DNA of 64,000 nucleotides, from the NCBI RefSeq assembly GCF_000346465.2, contig NC_034011.1, positions 20,315,928-20,379,927 of the forward strand, given 5' to 3'. The translations under genes were made by a program, and so were the position numbers. Each line of letters starts with the position of its first letter. Within the stretch, counting starts at the first letter, position 1. The notes beneath the pieces are model-generated. The model saw only the letters and a program-made list of their open reading frames with translations, ran no database searches and had not been told where the DNA came from. The stretch is from Prunus persica. Lineage: Eukaryota > Streptophyta > Magnoliopsida > Rosales > Rosaceae. Positions 12,926 through 24,542 of this stretch are shown one piece after another.

Positions 12926-13036
12926 CAAGAACCAAATTCGTCTCGACCTTTACAAGTTTCCCCACAAATGAAAGTTAGGTTTAAGTCTCCAGCTAAGAGG
13001 AAAGCCTTGGCAAAGTTTAAGCCATGGAGATATTGA

Positions 13037-14122
13037 AAATCTCTCCTCTATTTTGATGTTTTGCTGTGTCTTGGTGAACACATATGTTTTTGGGTAGAAA
13101 CTGTCTGTTTGGTATTTTATTGTCTACTTTGTTTTTGGATACAAACTGTTTGGCATGGTCATTGATTAAATAGGTGCATATTTAGTGTACGGGTGCATAT
13201 GAGGTCTTTTGTATTTTGTTTTGGCCTTGCCATTGTTTAAACATGTGCTTAGAAAATCTTTTGAGTTATGTACAAGACTATGTACAAGTTATGTACAAGT
13301 TATTAATCAATGGCAATTGGAAAGCTCTTAAAGGTTTTAAGAATTAGTGGTTCTTACAAAAGTGTTTAGTCTTAACCATTACAAAAGGGCTTTGAAACAA
13401 TTACATTTGCAAAATGCTACAACCATTACATAAGACTCTCATCTACCTAAATTGTCATTCAACTAGGTATATTACACAACATTACCTAACTTTCACACAT
13501 ACCACATTGCCTAACTTTCAAACATACCAATTGCCTAACTTACATTACACAACATTGCCAAACCAAACCATAAACACAAAGGCCTAAGAAATAAACAGAG
13601 CAATCCATAACTTCTTCTCTCTTGCTCTCGCACGCCCAATATGATCTTCAACTTCTCTCTTTGTCCTCAGCAGCCAAGCCATCATAGCTCTCTCACGGGA
13701 AGGCATTTCAATATCAACCCATACAAAAAACCCACAACCGTTTTTCCTCCTCTGCATTCAAACAACAATTCCATCACATTCTCACAATTTTTTGTCCAAT
13801 TTTAGATAAAATAGCAAATCCAAAACCTACCTCTGACTTTGGAGACACAAAGAACCTCCGAAGTGGGTTGGACTCTGTCCAAGAAGTCTACAACCGAGCA
13901 AGCCTCTCACAATAGCAATGAGGTGCAGCAATGGCAAGCTCCTCTCCTCATAGAGGTTCTTTCCTCATCTTCACACCCTTTAATCGAAGAAAGATGGAGA
14001 GATTTTTCTCTGGGGAACCTTAAATCCTTCAAATGGTGGGAAGTAATTTTTCTGGGTTTAAAAACTCTATTATTGAAGAAGAAGAGAGAGGATTGTAATC
14101 TGGGGTCCGCTTCACCCCCTTT
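13037..14122. other. MULE 3' non-coding region
   Basis: AT-rich sequence between the transposase stop and the right TIR. No gene or repeat family was recognised; the frame at 13839-14132 looks incidental. Confidence 0.5.
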
Positions 14123-14286
14123 AGTCGCTTAGATTAGGATTTTCAACTCCTGTGGAGTCCACTATGCCACGTAGGATGCTGACTACGGTCAGCAATTGGT
14201 CACCGTGGGTGCTTTTACCATAATACCCCTTCCGCGTCAGCTTTTCTTTATGGTCTTTTGGATGGCATTAGTGGTTTGGGGGGAGG
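14123..14286 (-). repeat. Right MULE TIR, inner part
   Basis: Reverse complement of 8723 down to about 8570. It is cut at 14286 by the gypsy insertion; the outer part of the same TIR is 24543-24644. Confidence 0.88.
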
Positions 14287-15605
14287 TGTAACACCCCGAC
14301 TCCAAATTAAATGATTATTTTAATCAATTTTTATAAAATTACGAATTTACCCTTGGGATAGGGGTAAATTGGTCACTTTCTTCTTCGGAAGGATTTTGGG
14401 ACCACGAGTGGCATTTCTGAGAAGATGGTACTGAGACGAATTCATAGACACGCGGTAGGCTTGAATCGGGGTTGTAACGAAAAAGTTACGGGCAAAATAG
14501 TGTCAGTGGCAAACTTGTAAATATTTCAAAAAGTTTGGTAAAAATCAGATTTTCACCTCAGCTCTCTCTCTCTTCGTGCGCGACACTCTCTCTCTCCTCA
14601 ATCTCTCTCTCTCTCCCCGACGTTCACTCTCTCTCTCCTCGGCTTGCCCAGTTCCGGCCACAGCAGGACCCGAGATCGGTCCCGTTCGACTCGTCTCGTC
14701 GCCCCGGTCAAGCTCCGCCCGTTTTCCCCGTCGGAAACCAAGGATTCCGGCCGCGAGCTCGACGATTTTAAACCGAAGCCTTCCAGCCGTCGCGCCGCCG
14801 CCTCCGCCGCCCAAACCCGGTGATTGAGGTATGATTTCACTTCCATTTTCCGAGTTCTAGCTGATGTTGGTATAGGTTTTGATTGATTTCGAGTTTGGAA
14901 AACCGATTAGAAATCTAGGTTTTGGGCCGAATTTCAACATGAAATTCCGGCCAGTTGCCGGCCGAATTGGAGCTTCTCGTAGTTGAATGAAGTGATCCTG
15001 ACCTCGAGTAGAAGCTAGGGTAGGAAGGGTGAGCTCGGGTGTGGAGTTTTTCCGTCACCGGAATTACTCTGCACACCCACGCGCTGCCGGCGCGTGTGGC
15101 GGCGCGTGGGCGAGTCTGGCGAGGATGTAAATTGACCCGATGAGATCCTTAGGTTGTCACGAGCGCATAGGAATTCGCGGATCTCGATTCGGATGTCGTT
15201 TGGCTATCGAACGGATTTTCGCATATTATGCGTTATCCGAGTTCGATAGGTTCCGACTGTTAGATCTTTCCCAATTTAAAATATGTTGTTCTAGGTATTC
15301 CTAGGACCGTATGGGACTTCACGAATTCTGAATCGGAGCCCCGGATGTTCCGATGCAAAAATGCAAAGTTTGCGGGTTAGCAATAACCGTAAAATCGTGA
15401 ACGCTTCCTAAACCTGTAATCGGACCTTAGGATACCATCTTCGACGTGCACGTATGGGAATTTGGGGAGTTAAGCAATTAATTTGTGATTTCCGCTTGGA
15501 CGTGGTTTTTATATTAATTAACGGTTCGTATTTCGAAATAGGTATTTCGACTGCACGCTCGCAACAAGCAGGACCTTCACGTGGTCAGGCAGCGAGGGAA
15601 TATTT

Positions 15606-15615
15606 GTGAGTGGAC
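15606..15615 (+). other. Upstream half of the 10-nt complementary pair enclosing the hairpin array (5' LTR)
   Basis: GTGAGTGGAC, the exact reverse complement of 16547-16556. The same pair occurs in the divergent solo LTR (42206-42215 and 43358-43367). It contains GTGAGT, so a splice-donor role is the main alternative. Confidence 0.6.
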
Positions 15616-15918
15616 TTTGTTTTAACCATATGCCTGGTTTTAATTAATGAAAGATTTTGCATAATGTTTTAATGGATTCTGGATTTTTATATGTCTTATG
15701 CATGGATAAATTCTGATGGGTGTATAGCAATTGGCAATATATTGTGAAATTGGCATTTTTGGGTTTTGTGAGTGTATTTTATATGTGGATTGTGGGGAGG
15801 TATATTTTGATATATTCTTTTTAGATGAGATATTTGGGTTGTTGGAGGGTGTTATGGAAGAGTGTGTTTAGAGAGGAGTTGTGGGATTACACTACGTAAG
15901 TACCTTCCCCAGTTACTA

Positions 15919-16122
15919 GTCTCACTCGCGGCGTTGGATGTTCCGGCGGGTGAGACACTTTCCGTATGCGGCGTTGGATGTTCTGGCGTACGGAAAGATT
16001 GTGTATAGAGTTTAGGGTCATCACCATGGCGTTGGATGTTCCGGTGTGTGATGATCCAGTCTGCGCGCGTAGGACATAGTTTGAGAGCTACACATGGCGT
16101 TGGATGTTCCGGTGTGGGAGCT
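15919..16122 (+). other. Four-hairpin array with constant loop (5' LTR copy)
   Basis: Four stem-loops share the 16-nt loop GGCGTTGGATGTTCCG but have different stems. H1: 15919-15929 with 15946-15956, 11 pairs including one G-U. H2: 15958-15969 with 15986-15997, 12 pairs including one G-U. H3: 16015-16027 with 16044-16057, 13 pairs with one bulged base. H4: 16087-16095 with 16112-16122, nine pairs with a small internal loop. The loop of H2 has one T for C here and is consensus in the 3' LTR copy. No function is known to me; a structured LTR RNA is inferred. Confidence 0.8.
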
Positions 16123-16161
16123 TTGGAGTTTCGTCCCCCGGTTGGACCCCTCATCCCTAGA

Positions 16162-16221
16162 CGCAGGATAGCACCTGGAAATCCTGCGGACTAGTCAAAC
16201 GATCCCCCAGTTGGATTGTTT
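16162..16221 (+). other. Two further LTR hairpins
   Basis: CGCAGGAT (16162-16169) pairs perfectly with ATCCTGCG (16181-16188) around an 11-nt loop. AAACGATCC (16197-16205) pairs with GGATTGTTT (16213-16221) around CCCAGTT. They continue the hairpin array just upstream. Confidence 0.7.
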
Positions 16222-16546
16222 TCCCCGGTACCTAGGTGGTGTGACGAGTATACCGTATAGTTATTTATAGTTAATTATATATATATATATATTCTTTTTA
16301 TGTGTATTTATTGAATAGGTATAGTTGAGTGTGAAAGGAATTGGAGTGTGTTTAATAGTTGACAGGAGTGGTGAGTTTGAGAGAATGTGGTTCTTTTTTT
16401 TTGAAGGAGAAAACTGATGTTTTTAGATGAGTTTTACTGAAGCATGTTTTGAGTAATTTCTTATTGAATTGTGAACCTGCATGACTCGAGCATTATTTTT
16501 ACTTGGTGGGGTTATTATGTTGTTTTTAACTACAAACCTGGTTTTT

Positions 16547-16556
16547 GTCCACTCAC
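16547..16556 (+). other. Downstream half of the 10-nt complementary pair (5' LTR)
   Basis: GTCCACTCAC, complementary to 15606-15615. It is followed by a pyrimidine-rich stretch and CCCCCCAG, which resembles a splice acceptor. Confidence 0.6.
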
Positions 16557-17050
16557 ATGTTTTCTGTTTTGCGCCCCCCAGCCAGTAGTTGCGCCTGGAA
16601 GTGCAAGTGGTGTACGAAAGCGGATTCGGTGCACCCTTCTAATTAGGATCTGTGTAAATTCTTCTACTCAACTGTACTTGTAATCTAAATTCAGTAGATG
16701 CTCTGTATTGCCATGGTAGATTTTACTTGTGAGGCCGGAGGCCACTCTAGTATGAATTATGTATGTGTGAAAGCATGCTGCTGGTTGGGATTAGTATTAC
16801 TGTGTGTTGCAGGTTGAATAAATTTTGTTGGGATTGTTTAGATTGCAGGGGAGACTCTGCCAAATTTTTGTTAGAAAGTCTCAATTATTTAGTAGGTGGG
16901 CCCGGCATCGGGATGATGTCGGGATCAAGACGGGGTCCGCCTCGGTCTTGGGGAAATTCCAGGGCGGGTCTTGTCAGCTTGGTATCAGAGCATTAGGTTC
17001 ATTTTCCTTCGACTATTGCACTTTTGCTGCATTGTTGATCTAATGATTTC

Positions 17051-20000
17051 ATGATTTCTTTGTGTAGAATCATGTCAGCTCGCAGAGCTAGAACAAGAGG
17101 CCGTGGGCAGAGATGGGGGCCGAATCCTCCACCTCCATCTCCATCACCCCCTCCTTCACCACCACTACCTTCACCTTCACCTTCACCACCTCCACCTACT
17201 GGAGATAATGCTTTGGATTTGAGGCATGTGCTCAGTCAGTTTACTCATACAATGGCTACAGCCTTACGGGGAAGGCGTGGTACGGAAAGTTCGGAAATTA
17301 AGAGAGTTAAGGAACTTGGAGCTAAAGAATTCCTGGGTAGTACAGATCCGGCAGAAGCAGAATTATGGATTACCGACGTGGAGAGAATCTTTGATGTCCT
17401 GGAATGCCCAGCTGAGGATAGAGTCCGTTTGGCCACCTTTCTACTCAAGGGAAATGCGTATCATTGGTGGAAAGCAGTAAAAAGGGGTTATGAAAATCCG
17501 GCTGCTATAAATTGGGAAGAATTTCAACGAGTATTTTCAGATCAGTTTTACCCACCTTCTTATAAACAGGCAAAGAAGTCAGAGTTTCTCTATCTGAAAC
17601 AGGGGTCTATGTCAGTAGTGGAATATGAACACAAATTTAATGAGCTGTCCAGGTTTGCTCCCGAGTTGGTGGCTACAGAGGAAGACAGATGTAGACGCTT
17701 TGAGGAAGGTTTATGGTGGGAAATTCAGGCAGTTGTTACCGCTAGCACCTATCCAAATATGAGGGCTTTGGCTCAGGCAGCAGCAAGGGTGGCAAGGAAA
17801 CTTGGTGGGAATGTTGGTAGGCGCCATAGGGATGCACCAGGAATTGGTGGGCCCAGTCAGGGTCCATCAAAGAGGGGAGGATCTAGTTCCAGTTCGGCTA
17901 GTGGAGGATGGTCAGGAGGACGGGGATCTAGTTCTAGCAGTAGGAGATCTGGTTCTCGTTCGGCTTGGACTCAGTATTCGGGACCACAGTCTGTAGCTAG
18001 CACAGCCAGGGCTCCTTCTAGGTACACTGGGTTGACATGTTTTCATTGTGGGCAAGTTGGGCATATTGCGAAGGATTGTCCCAGTTACACTCAGGGAGGT
18101 GGATCAAGCCAGAGTAGTAGCCTGACATGCTACTTTTGTGGGCAAGTAGGACATACTAAGAGAAACTGCCCAATTATACTCCAGAATGATGCAATGAATC
18201 AGGGAACTGGGGCCCAGCTGGGGCAAGGTATCTTGGGTCAGAATCAGAATCAGGGTGGTGTTTCTTCCTCTGCAGCGGGGTCATCCAGTAGTAGGGCATC
18301 GTCATCTTCTAGAGGCAGAGGTGGTAGGCAATTAAGGGGTCAACCTGGGCGCTCCACTACTCAGGCCCGTGTGTTCTCCATGTCTCAGCAGGAAGCCTAT
18401 GCTACCCCGGACGTGATTACTGGTATGATTCCGATTTTTGGTTATCTTGCACGTGTTTTAATTGACCCGGGGGCCACACACTCTTTTGTAGCACACAATT
18501 TCATACCGTATGTCAGTATTAGACCCACACCTATGACAGGGAGCTTTAGTATTTCCCTACCTACGGGAGAAGTCTTATACGCAGATCGGATATTCAGAAA
18601 TTGTTTTGTCCAAGTAGATGATGCATGGTTGGAAGCAAATTTAATTCCTTTAGACTTGGTGGATTTGGATATTATTTTGGGGATGGATTGGCTGGAGAAA
18701 CATCATGCTTCAGTGGATTGTTATCGGAAGGAAGTAACGTTTCGAAGTCCAGGGCAACCTAGAGTTACCTTCCGTGGGGAGCGTAGAGTTCTCCCTACTT
18801 GTCTAATCTCTGCTATTACAGCCAAGAAGTTACTCCAGAAGGGATGTGAGGGGTATTTGGCGCACATCATTGATACTCGAGAGATCACCCTAAATCTGGA
18901 AGATATTCCTGTTGTTTGTGATTTTCCTGATGTCTTTCCAGATGATCTCCCTGGTTTACCCCCTGAAAGGGAAATCGAGTTCACTATTGAACTTCTTCCG
19001 GGCACCAACCCTATTTATCTAACCCCCTATAGGATGGCACCAGCTGAACTTCGGGAGTTGAAGATTCAATTACAGGAGTTAGTAGATCTTGGGTTCATCA
19101 GACCCAGTGTTTCACCGTGGGGTGCACCTGTATTGTTTGTGAGGAAGAAAGATGGAACCATGAGGTTATGTATTGATTACCGGCAGCTGAATAAGGTGAC
19201 GATACGTAACCGGTACCCTTTGCCTCGGATTGATGATCTGTTTGATCAGTTGAAGGGTGCTAAGTATTTTTCTAAGATCGATTTGAGATCAGGATACCAC
19301 CAGTTGAGGATCAGGGAAGAGGATATTCCTAAGACCGCATTCAGAACACGGTATGGACATTATGAATTTCTGGTGATGCCGTTTGGGCTGACAAATGCTC
19401 CAGCAGCGTTTATGGATCTCATGAACAGAGTGTTCCGACCCTACTTGGATCACTTTGTGATTGTATTCATCGACGATATCTTGGTGTACTCCCAGACTTT
19501 GGAAGGGCATAAGAAGCATCTGAGGTTGGTATTGAGAACCTTGAGAAGGAAGCAGCTTTATGCTAAATTTAGTAAGTGTCAGTTCTGGCTGGACAGAGTG
19601 GTATTTCTGGGACATGTAATTTCAGCTGAAGGGATTTATGTGGATCCACAGAAAGTTGAAGCTATTGTGAACTGGGTACAACCCACCAGTGTGACAGAAA
19701 TACGGAGTTTTCTAGGATTGGCAGGCTACTATCGTCGATTTGTGGAAGGGTTTTCTTCGATAGCAGCACCTCTCACACGGTTGACAAAGAAAGATGTTGC
19801 ATATGAGTGGACGGAAGAATGTGAACAAAGTTTTAAAGAATTAAAGAAGCGATTAACCACTGCACCTGTTTTGGCTCTTCCAGATAATGCAGGAAATTTT
19901 GTGATCTACAGTGATGCATCTTTGCGAGGCTTGGGATGTGTTCTGATGCAACATGATCGGGTGATTGCTTATGCCTCGAGGCAACTCAAGAAGCATGAGC

Positions 20001-21802
20001 AAAATTATCCAGTTCATGATCTGGAACTTGCCGCTGTAGTGTTCGCTCTTAAGATTTGGCGGCATTATTTGTATGGTGAGACGTGTCAGATTTTCACTGA
20101 TCATAAAAGTCTCAAGTACTTTTTCACTCAAAAGGAGCTTAATATGAGACAACGACGTTGGTTGGAATTGATAAAGGATTATGACTGCACAATTGAGTAT
20201 CATCCAGGCCGAGCTAATGTGGTAGCAGATGCACTGAGTAGGAAGACTACGGGAAGTTTGGCTCATCTCAGAACGGCATATCTTCCGTTGTTAGTGGAAC
20301 TACGGAAAGATGGTGTGGGACTGGAAATGGCGCAACAGGGAGGATTACTTGCTAGTTTGCATGTGAGACCCATTTTGGTGGAGCGGATAATTGAAGCCCA
20401 GTTGGGAGACCCAACACTTTGTAGAATAAGGGGAGAAGTAGAAAGTGGTTCGCGGAAAGATTATGCAATAAGGGGAGATGGGGCGTTGGTAACAGGAACT
20501 CGCCTCTGTGTACCTAAGAATGATTATCTGAAAAGAGAAATCCTGGAGGAAGCTCACTGTTCCACTTACACTATGCATCCAGGAAGCACCAAGATGTATC
20601 GAACCCTACGGGAGTATTACTCATGGCCGCATATGAAGGGAGATATTGCCAAGTATGTGAGTAGATGCTTGATTTGTCAACAAGTGAAAGCGGAGCGACA
20701 GAAACCTTCCGGACTTATGCAACCGCTTCCAATTCCTGAATGGAAGTGGGAGCACATTACCATGGATTTCGTTTTCAAGCTTCCACGTACTCCCAATGGA
20801 CATGATGGAATTTGGGTGATAGTGGATAGACTCACCAAGTCCGCCCATTTCCTACCTGTTAAGGAAACTTATTCTCTGACAAAATTGGCAAAACTTTTTG
20901 TGGACGAGATTGTGAGGTTACATGGAGCACCTGTGTCCATTGTATCGGACAGGGATGCCCGATTTACTTCTCGATTCTGGAAGTGTTTGCAGGAAGCTAT
21001 GGGTACTAGGTTGCGGTTTAGCACAGCTTTTCACCCCCAGACTGATGGACAATCAGAAAGAACTATTCAGACTTTGGAGGATATGTTGAGGTCGTGTGTA
21101 CTGCAGATGAAAGATTCATGGGATACTCACCTTGCCTTGGTGGAATTTGCATACAATAACAGTTATCATGCGAGTATAAAGATGGCTCCTTATGAGGCGT
21201 TGTATGGGAGACAGTGTAGGACTCCTATGTGTTGGAACGAAGTGGGAGATAAGAAATTAGAAAAAGTGGAAAGTATCCGAGCAACAACCGAAAAAGTGAA
21301 GATCATTAAAGAAAAGCTGAAGATCGCACAAGACCGACAGAAGAGTTATGCAGATAATAGGTCCAAAGATCTCGAATTTGCAGTTGGGGATTGGGTGTTC
21401 CTGAAGTTATCTCCTTGGAAGGGTGTGATGAGATTCGGAAAACGTGGGAAATTAAGCCCTCGTTATATTGGACCCTATGAGATTACTGAACGCATCGGAC
21501 CGGTTGCTTATAGACTTGCATTACCTGCAGAACTATCTCGGGTGCATGATGTGTTCCATGTATCTATGTTTCGGAAGTATATGCCAGACCCTTCTCACGT
21601 TTTAGAATATCCACCTGTGGAGTTGGAAGAAGATTTGTCATTTGAGGAGCAACCTGTGCAAATTCTAGATAGGAAAGAACAACAGTTGCGCTCTAGATCC
21701 ATTCCAGTAGTGAAGGTTCTGTGGAGAAGCCAAACTGTGGAAGAAGCTACATGGGAGCCTGAGACACAAATGAGGGTCAAGTACCCTCATCTTTTCCATT
21801 GA
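17051..21802 (+). CDS. Gypsy-1 gag-pol polyprotein (1583 aa)
   Basis: Single open frame; the start may be ATG 17051 or the in-frame ATG at 17072 ([12 protein letters not shown]). A proline/serine-rich N-terminus (about 25-50) is encoded by a CCWTCA-type repeat. Next come Gag ([14 protein letters not shown] ... NAYHWWKAV) near 100-145, two CCHC knuckles [14 protein letters not shown] and [14 protein letters not shown] near 335 and 365, and the protease [10 protein letters not shown], where the usual DSG Ser is Pro. Reverse transcriptase has FIDDILVYS, RNase H has [10 protein letters not shown], and integrase has the H2C2 finger (HPGSTK ... CLICQQ) and DDE core ([23 protein letters not shown]). 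A chromo-like tail reads [16 protein letters not shown]. No stops are present. The DPG variant should be compared with active relatives before calling the element competent. Confidence 0.95.
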   Translation: MISLCRIMSARRARTRGRGQRWGPNPPPPSPSPPPSPPLPSPSPSPPPPTGDNALDLRHVLSQFTHTMATALRGRRGTESSEIKRVKELGAKEFLGSTDPAEAELWITDVERIFDVLECPAEDRVRLATFLLKGNAYHWWKAVKRGYENPAAINWEEFQRVFSDQFYPPSYKQAKKSEFLYLKQGSMSVVEYEHKFNELSRFAPELVATEEDRCRRFEEGLWWEIQAVVTASTYPNMRALAQAAARVARKLGGNVGRRHRDAPGIGGPSQGPSKRGGSSSSSASGGWSGGRGSSSSSRRSGSRSAWTQYSGPQSVASTARAPSRYTGLTCFHCGQVGHIAKDCPSYTQGGGSSQSSSLTCYFCGQVGHTKRNCPIILQNDAMNQGTGAQLGQGILGQNQNQGGVSSSAAGSSSSRASSSSRGRGGRQLRGQPGRSTTQARVFSMSQQEAYATPDVITGMIPIFGYLARVLIDPGATHSFVAHNFIPYVSIRPTPMTGSFSISLPTGEVLYADRIFRNCFVQVDDAWLEANLIPLDLVDLDIILGMDWLEKHHASVDCYRKEVTFRSPGQPRVTFRGERRVLPTCLISAITAKKLLQKGCEGYLAHIIDTREITLNLEDIPVVCDFPDVFPDDLPGLPPEREIEFTIELLPGTNPIYLTPYRMAPAELRELKIQLQELVDLGFIRPSVSPWGAPVLFVRKKDGTMRLCIDYRQLNKVTIRNRYPLPRIDDLFDQLKGAKYFSKIDLRSGYHQLRIREEDIPKTAFRTRYGHYEFLVMPFGLTNAPAAFMDLMNRVFRPYLDHFVIVFIDDILVYSQTLEGHKKHLRLVLRTLRRKQLYAKFSKCQFWLDRVVFLGHVISAEGIYVDPQKVEAIVNWVQPTSVTEIRSFLGLAGYYRRFVEGFSSIAAPLTRLTKKDVAYEWTEECEQSFKELKKRLTTAPVLALPDNAGNFVIYSDASLRGLGCVLMQHDRVIAYASRQLKKHEQNYPVHDLELAAVVFALKIWRHYLYGETCQIFTDHKSLKYFFTQKELNMRQRRWLELIKDYDCTIEYHPGRANVVADALSRKTTGSLAHLRTAYLPLLVELRKDGVGLEMAQQGGLLASLHVRPILVERIIEAQLGDPTLCRIRGEVESGSRKDYAIRGDGALVTGTRLCVPKNDYLKREILEEAHCSTYTMHPGSTKMYRTLREYYSWPHMKGDIAKYVSRCLICQQVKAERQKPSGLMQPLPIPEWKWEHITMDFVFKLPRTPNGHDGIWVIVDRLTKSAHFLPVKETYSLTKLAKLFVDEIVRLHGAPVSIVSDRDARFTSRFWKCLQEAMGTRLRFSTAFHPQTDGQSERTIQTLEDMLRSCVLQMKDSWDTHLALVEFAYNNSYHASIKMAPYEALYGRQCRTPMCWNEVGDKKLEKVESIRATTEKVKIIKEKLKIAQDRQKSYADNRSKDLEFAVGDWVFLKLSPWKGVMRFGKRGKLSPRYIGPYEITERIGPVAYRLALPAELSRVHDVFHVSMFRKYMPDPSHVLEYPPVELEEDLSFEEQPVQILDRKEQQLRSRSIPVVKVLWRSQTVEEATWEPETQMRVKYPHLFH

Positions 21803-21849
21803 CAGGTACGTGAATTTCGGGGACGAAATTTTCTTTAAGGAGGGTAGAT

Positions 21850-24537
21850 TGTAACACCCCGACTCCAAATTAAATGATTATTTTAATCGATTTTTATAAA
21901 ATTACGAATTTACCCTTGGGATAGGGGTAAATTGGTCACTTTCTTCTTCGGAAGGATTTTGGGACCACGAGTGGCATTTCTGAGAAGATGGTACTGAGAC
22001 GAATTCATAGACACGCGGTAGGTTTGAATCGGGGTTGTAACGAAAAAGTTACGGGCAAAATAGTGTCAGTGGCAAACTTGTAAATATTTCAAAAAGTTTG
22101 GTAAAAATCAGATTTTCACCTCAGCTCTCTCTCTCTTCGCGCGCGACACTCTCTCTCTCCTCAGTCTCTCTCTCTCTCCCCGACGTTCACTCTCTCTCTC
22201 CTCGGCTTGCCCAGTTCCGGCCACGGCAGGACCCGAGATCGGTCCCGTTCGACTCGTCTCGTCGCCCCGGTCAAGCTCCGCCCGTTTTCCCCGTCGGAAA
22301 CCAAGGATTCCGGCCGCGAGCTCGACGATTTTAAACCGAAGCCTTTCAGCCGTCGCGCCGCCGCCTCCGCCGCCCAAACCCGGTGATTGAGGTATGATTT
22401 CTCTTCCATTTTCCGAGTTCTAGCTGATGTTGGTATAGGTTTTGATTGATTTCGAGTTTGGAAAACCGATTAGAAATCTAGGTTTTGGGCCGAATTTCAA
22501 CATGAAATTCCGGCCAGTTGCCGGCCGAATTGGAGCTTCTCGTAGTTGAATGAAGTGATCCTGACCTCAAGTAGAAGCTAGGGTAGGAAGGGTGAGCTCG
22601 GGTGTGGAGTTTTTCCGTCACCGGAATTACTCTGCACACCCACGCGCTGCCAGCGCGTGTGGCGGCACGTGGGCGAGTCTGGCGAGGATGTAAATTGACC
22701 CGATGAGATCCTTAGGTTGTCACGAGCGCATAGGAATTCGCGGATCTCGATTCGGATGTCGTTTGGCTATCGAACGGATTTTCGCATATTATGCGTTATC
22801 CGAGTTCGATAGGTTCCGACCGTTAGATCTTTCCCAATTTAAAATATGTTGTTCTAGGTATTCCTAGGACCGTATGGGACTTCACGAATTCTGAATCGGA
22901 GCCCCGGATGTTCCGATGCAAAAATGCAAAGTTTGCGGGTTAGCAATAACCGTAAAATCGTGAACGCTTCCTAAACCTGTAATCGGACCTTAGGATACCA
23001 TCTTCGACGTGCACGTATGGGAATTTGGGGAGTTAAGCAATTAATTTGTGATTTCCGCTTGGACGTGGTTTTTATATTAATTAACGGTTCGTATTTCGAA
23101 ATAGGTATTTCGACTGCACGCTCGCAACAAGCAGGACCTTCACGTGGTCAGGCAGCGAGGGAATATTTGTGAGTGGACTTTGTTTTAACCATATGCCTGG
23201 TTTTAATTAATGAAAGATTTTGCATAATGTTTTAATGGATTCTGGATTTTTATATATCTTATGCATGGATAAATTCTGATGGGTGTATAGCAATTGGCAA
23301 TATATTGTGAAATTGGCATTTTTGGGTTTTGTGAGTGTATTTTATATGTGGATTGTGGGGAGGTATATTTTGATATATTCTTTTTAGATGAGATATTTGG
23401 GTTGTTAGAGGGTGTTATGGAAGAGTGTGTTTAGAGAGGAGTTGTGGGATTACACTACGTAAGTACCTTCCCCAGTTACTAGTCTCACTCGCGGCGTTGG
23501 ATGTTCCGGCGGGTGAGACACTTTCCGTATGCGGCGTTGGATGTTCCGGCGTACGGAAAGATTGTGTATAGAGTTTAGGGTCATCACCATGGCGTTGGAT
23601 GTTCCGGTGTGTGATGATCCAGTCTGCGCGCGTAGGACATAGTTTGAGAGCTACACATGGCGTTGGATGTTCCGGTGTGGGAGCTTTGGAGTTTCGTCCC
23701 CCGGTTGGACCCCTCATCCCTAGACGCAGGATAGCACCTGGAAATCCTGCGGACTAGTCAAACGATCCCCCAGTTGGATTGTTTTCCCCGGTACCTAGGT
23801 GGTGTGACGAGTATACCGTATAGTTATTTACAGTTAATTATATATATATATATTCTTTTTATGTGTATTTATTGAATAGGTATAGTTGAGTGTGAAAGGA
23901 ATTGGAGTGTGTTTAATAGTTGACAGGAGTGGTGAGTTTGAGAGAATGTGGTTCTTTTTTTTTGAAGGAGAAAACTGATGTTTTTAGATGAGTTTTACTG
24001 AAGCATGTTTTGAGTAATTTCTTATTGAATTGTGAACCTGCATGACTCGAGCATTATTTTTACTTGGTGGGGTTATTATGTTGTTTTTAACTGCAAACCT
24101 GGTTTTTGTCCACTCACATGTTTTCTGTTTTGCGCCCCCCAGCCAGTAGTTGCGCCTGAAAGTGCAAGTGGTGTACGAAAGCGGATTCGGTGCACCCTTC
24201 TAATTAGGATCTGTGTAAATTCTTCTACTCAACTGTACTTGTAATCTAAATTCAGTAGATGCTCTGTATTGCCATGGTAGATTTTACTTGTGAGGCCGGA
24301 GGCCACTCTAGTATGAATTATGTATGTGTGAAAGCATGCTGCTGGTTGGGATTAGTATTAATGTGTGTTGCAGGTTGAATAAATTTTGTTGGGATTGTTT
24401 AAATTGCAGGGGAGACTCTGCCAAATTTTTGTTAGAAAGTCTCAATTATTTAGTAGGTGGGCCCGGCATCGGGATGATGTCGGGATCAAGACGGGGTCCG
24501 CCTCGGTCTTGGGGAAATTCCGGGGCGGGTCTTGTCA
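21850..24537 (+). repeat. Gypsy-1 3' LTR
   Basis: 2,688-bp LTR, nearly identical to 14287-16976 (about 20 substitutions by eye, one TA dinucleotide fewer). The hairpin array is repeated at 23482-23685. Confidence 0.95.
23482..23685 (+). other. Four-hairpin array with constant loop (3' LTR copy)
   Basis: Same four stem-loops as 15919-16122, at an offset of 7,563 bp. All four loops read the consensus GGCGTTGGATGTTCCG here. Confidence 0.8.
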
Positions 24538-24542
24538 GGAGG

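Larger units (their letters stand above)
9383..13036 (+). pseudogene. MuDR-type (MULE) transposase, decayed
   Basis: Broken gene for a Mutator-like DDE transposase. From about 9383 a degraded PB1-like N-terminus is readable (FEVYHGGRIVP, then LLEIYAYAKELG at 9499). An acidic repeat region follows (about 9808-10056), then the MuDR DNA-binding region (FRKTVRNYSVFNRMKIKF). The MULE catalytic core reads VVGLDTCHIKG near 11275 and ITDRQNGLIDA near 11470. A SWIM zinc finger (CSC...CKHAC) lies near 12050-12100 and a CCHC knuckle (CSICKQPCHNKRKC) near 12370. The C-terminal exon ends KFKPWRY at 13036. Damage: a frameshift near 10050, a 293-bp internal duplication (10625-11213), a 1-bp loss near 11313, and a TAG in the SWIM finger at 12063-12065, where Trp is normally found. 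It cannot make transposase. Confidence 0.9.
14287..16976 (+). repeat. Gypsy-1 5' LTR
   Basis: 2,690-bp LTR. It has a GA/CT-rich, then GC-rich, leader-like segment (about 14560-14830). A hairpin array lies at 15919-16221 and a (TA)n tract near 16265-16290. A pyrimidine-rich stretch ending CCCCCCAG lies near 16556-16580. Small open frames inside are not supported as genes. Confidence 0.95.
14287..24537 (+). mobile_element. Gypsy-1: intact Ty3/gypsy LTR retrotransposon, Tekay/Del-like
   Basis: 10,251-bp element inside the right TIR of the MULE, flanked by the 5-bp target duplication GGAGG (14282-14286 and 24538-24542). The LTRs are 14287-16976 and 21850-24537 with TGTAACACCCC...TTGTCA ends. The PBS at 16979-16999 contains TGGTATCAGAGC (initiator tRNA-Met), and a polypurine tract AAGGAGGGTAGA lies just upstream of 21850. 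The domain order with integrase after RNase H defines Ty3/gypsy. The integrase-distal chromo-like tail and the very long LTRs suggest the chromovirus Tekay/Del clade; that clade call is inference. By eye the LTRs differ at about 20 bases and one TA unit in 2.69 kb, so the insertion is recent and younger than its MULE host. Confidence 0.95.

Noticed and set aside
14535..14846. Proline/arginine-rich small frames on both strands in the gypsy LTR (repeated at 22098-22409)
   Set aside because: They come from a CT-rich, GC-rich leader sequence and are open in several frames at once; no domain.
15852..16154. Minus-strand frame with repeated PEHPT residues
   Set aside because: The repeats are the complement of the conserved hairpin loop; the RNA-structure reading explains them better.
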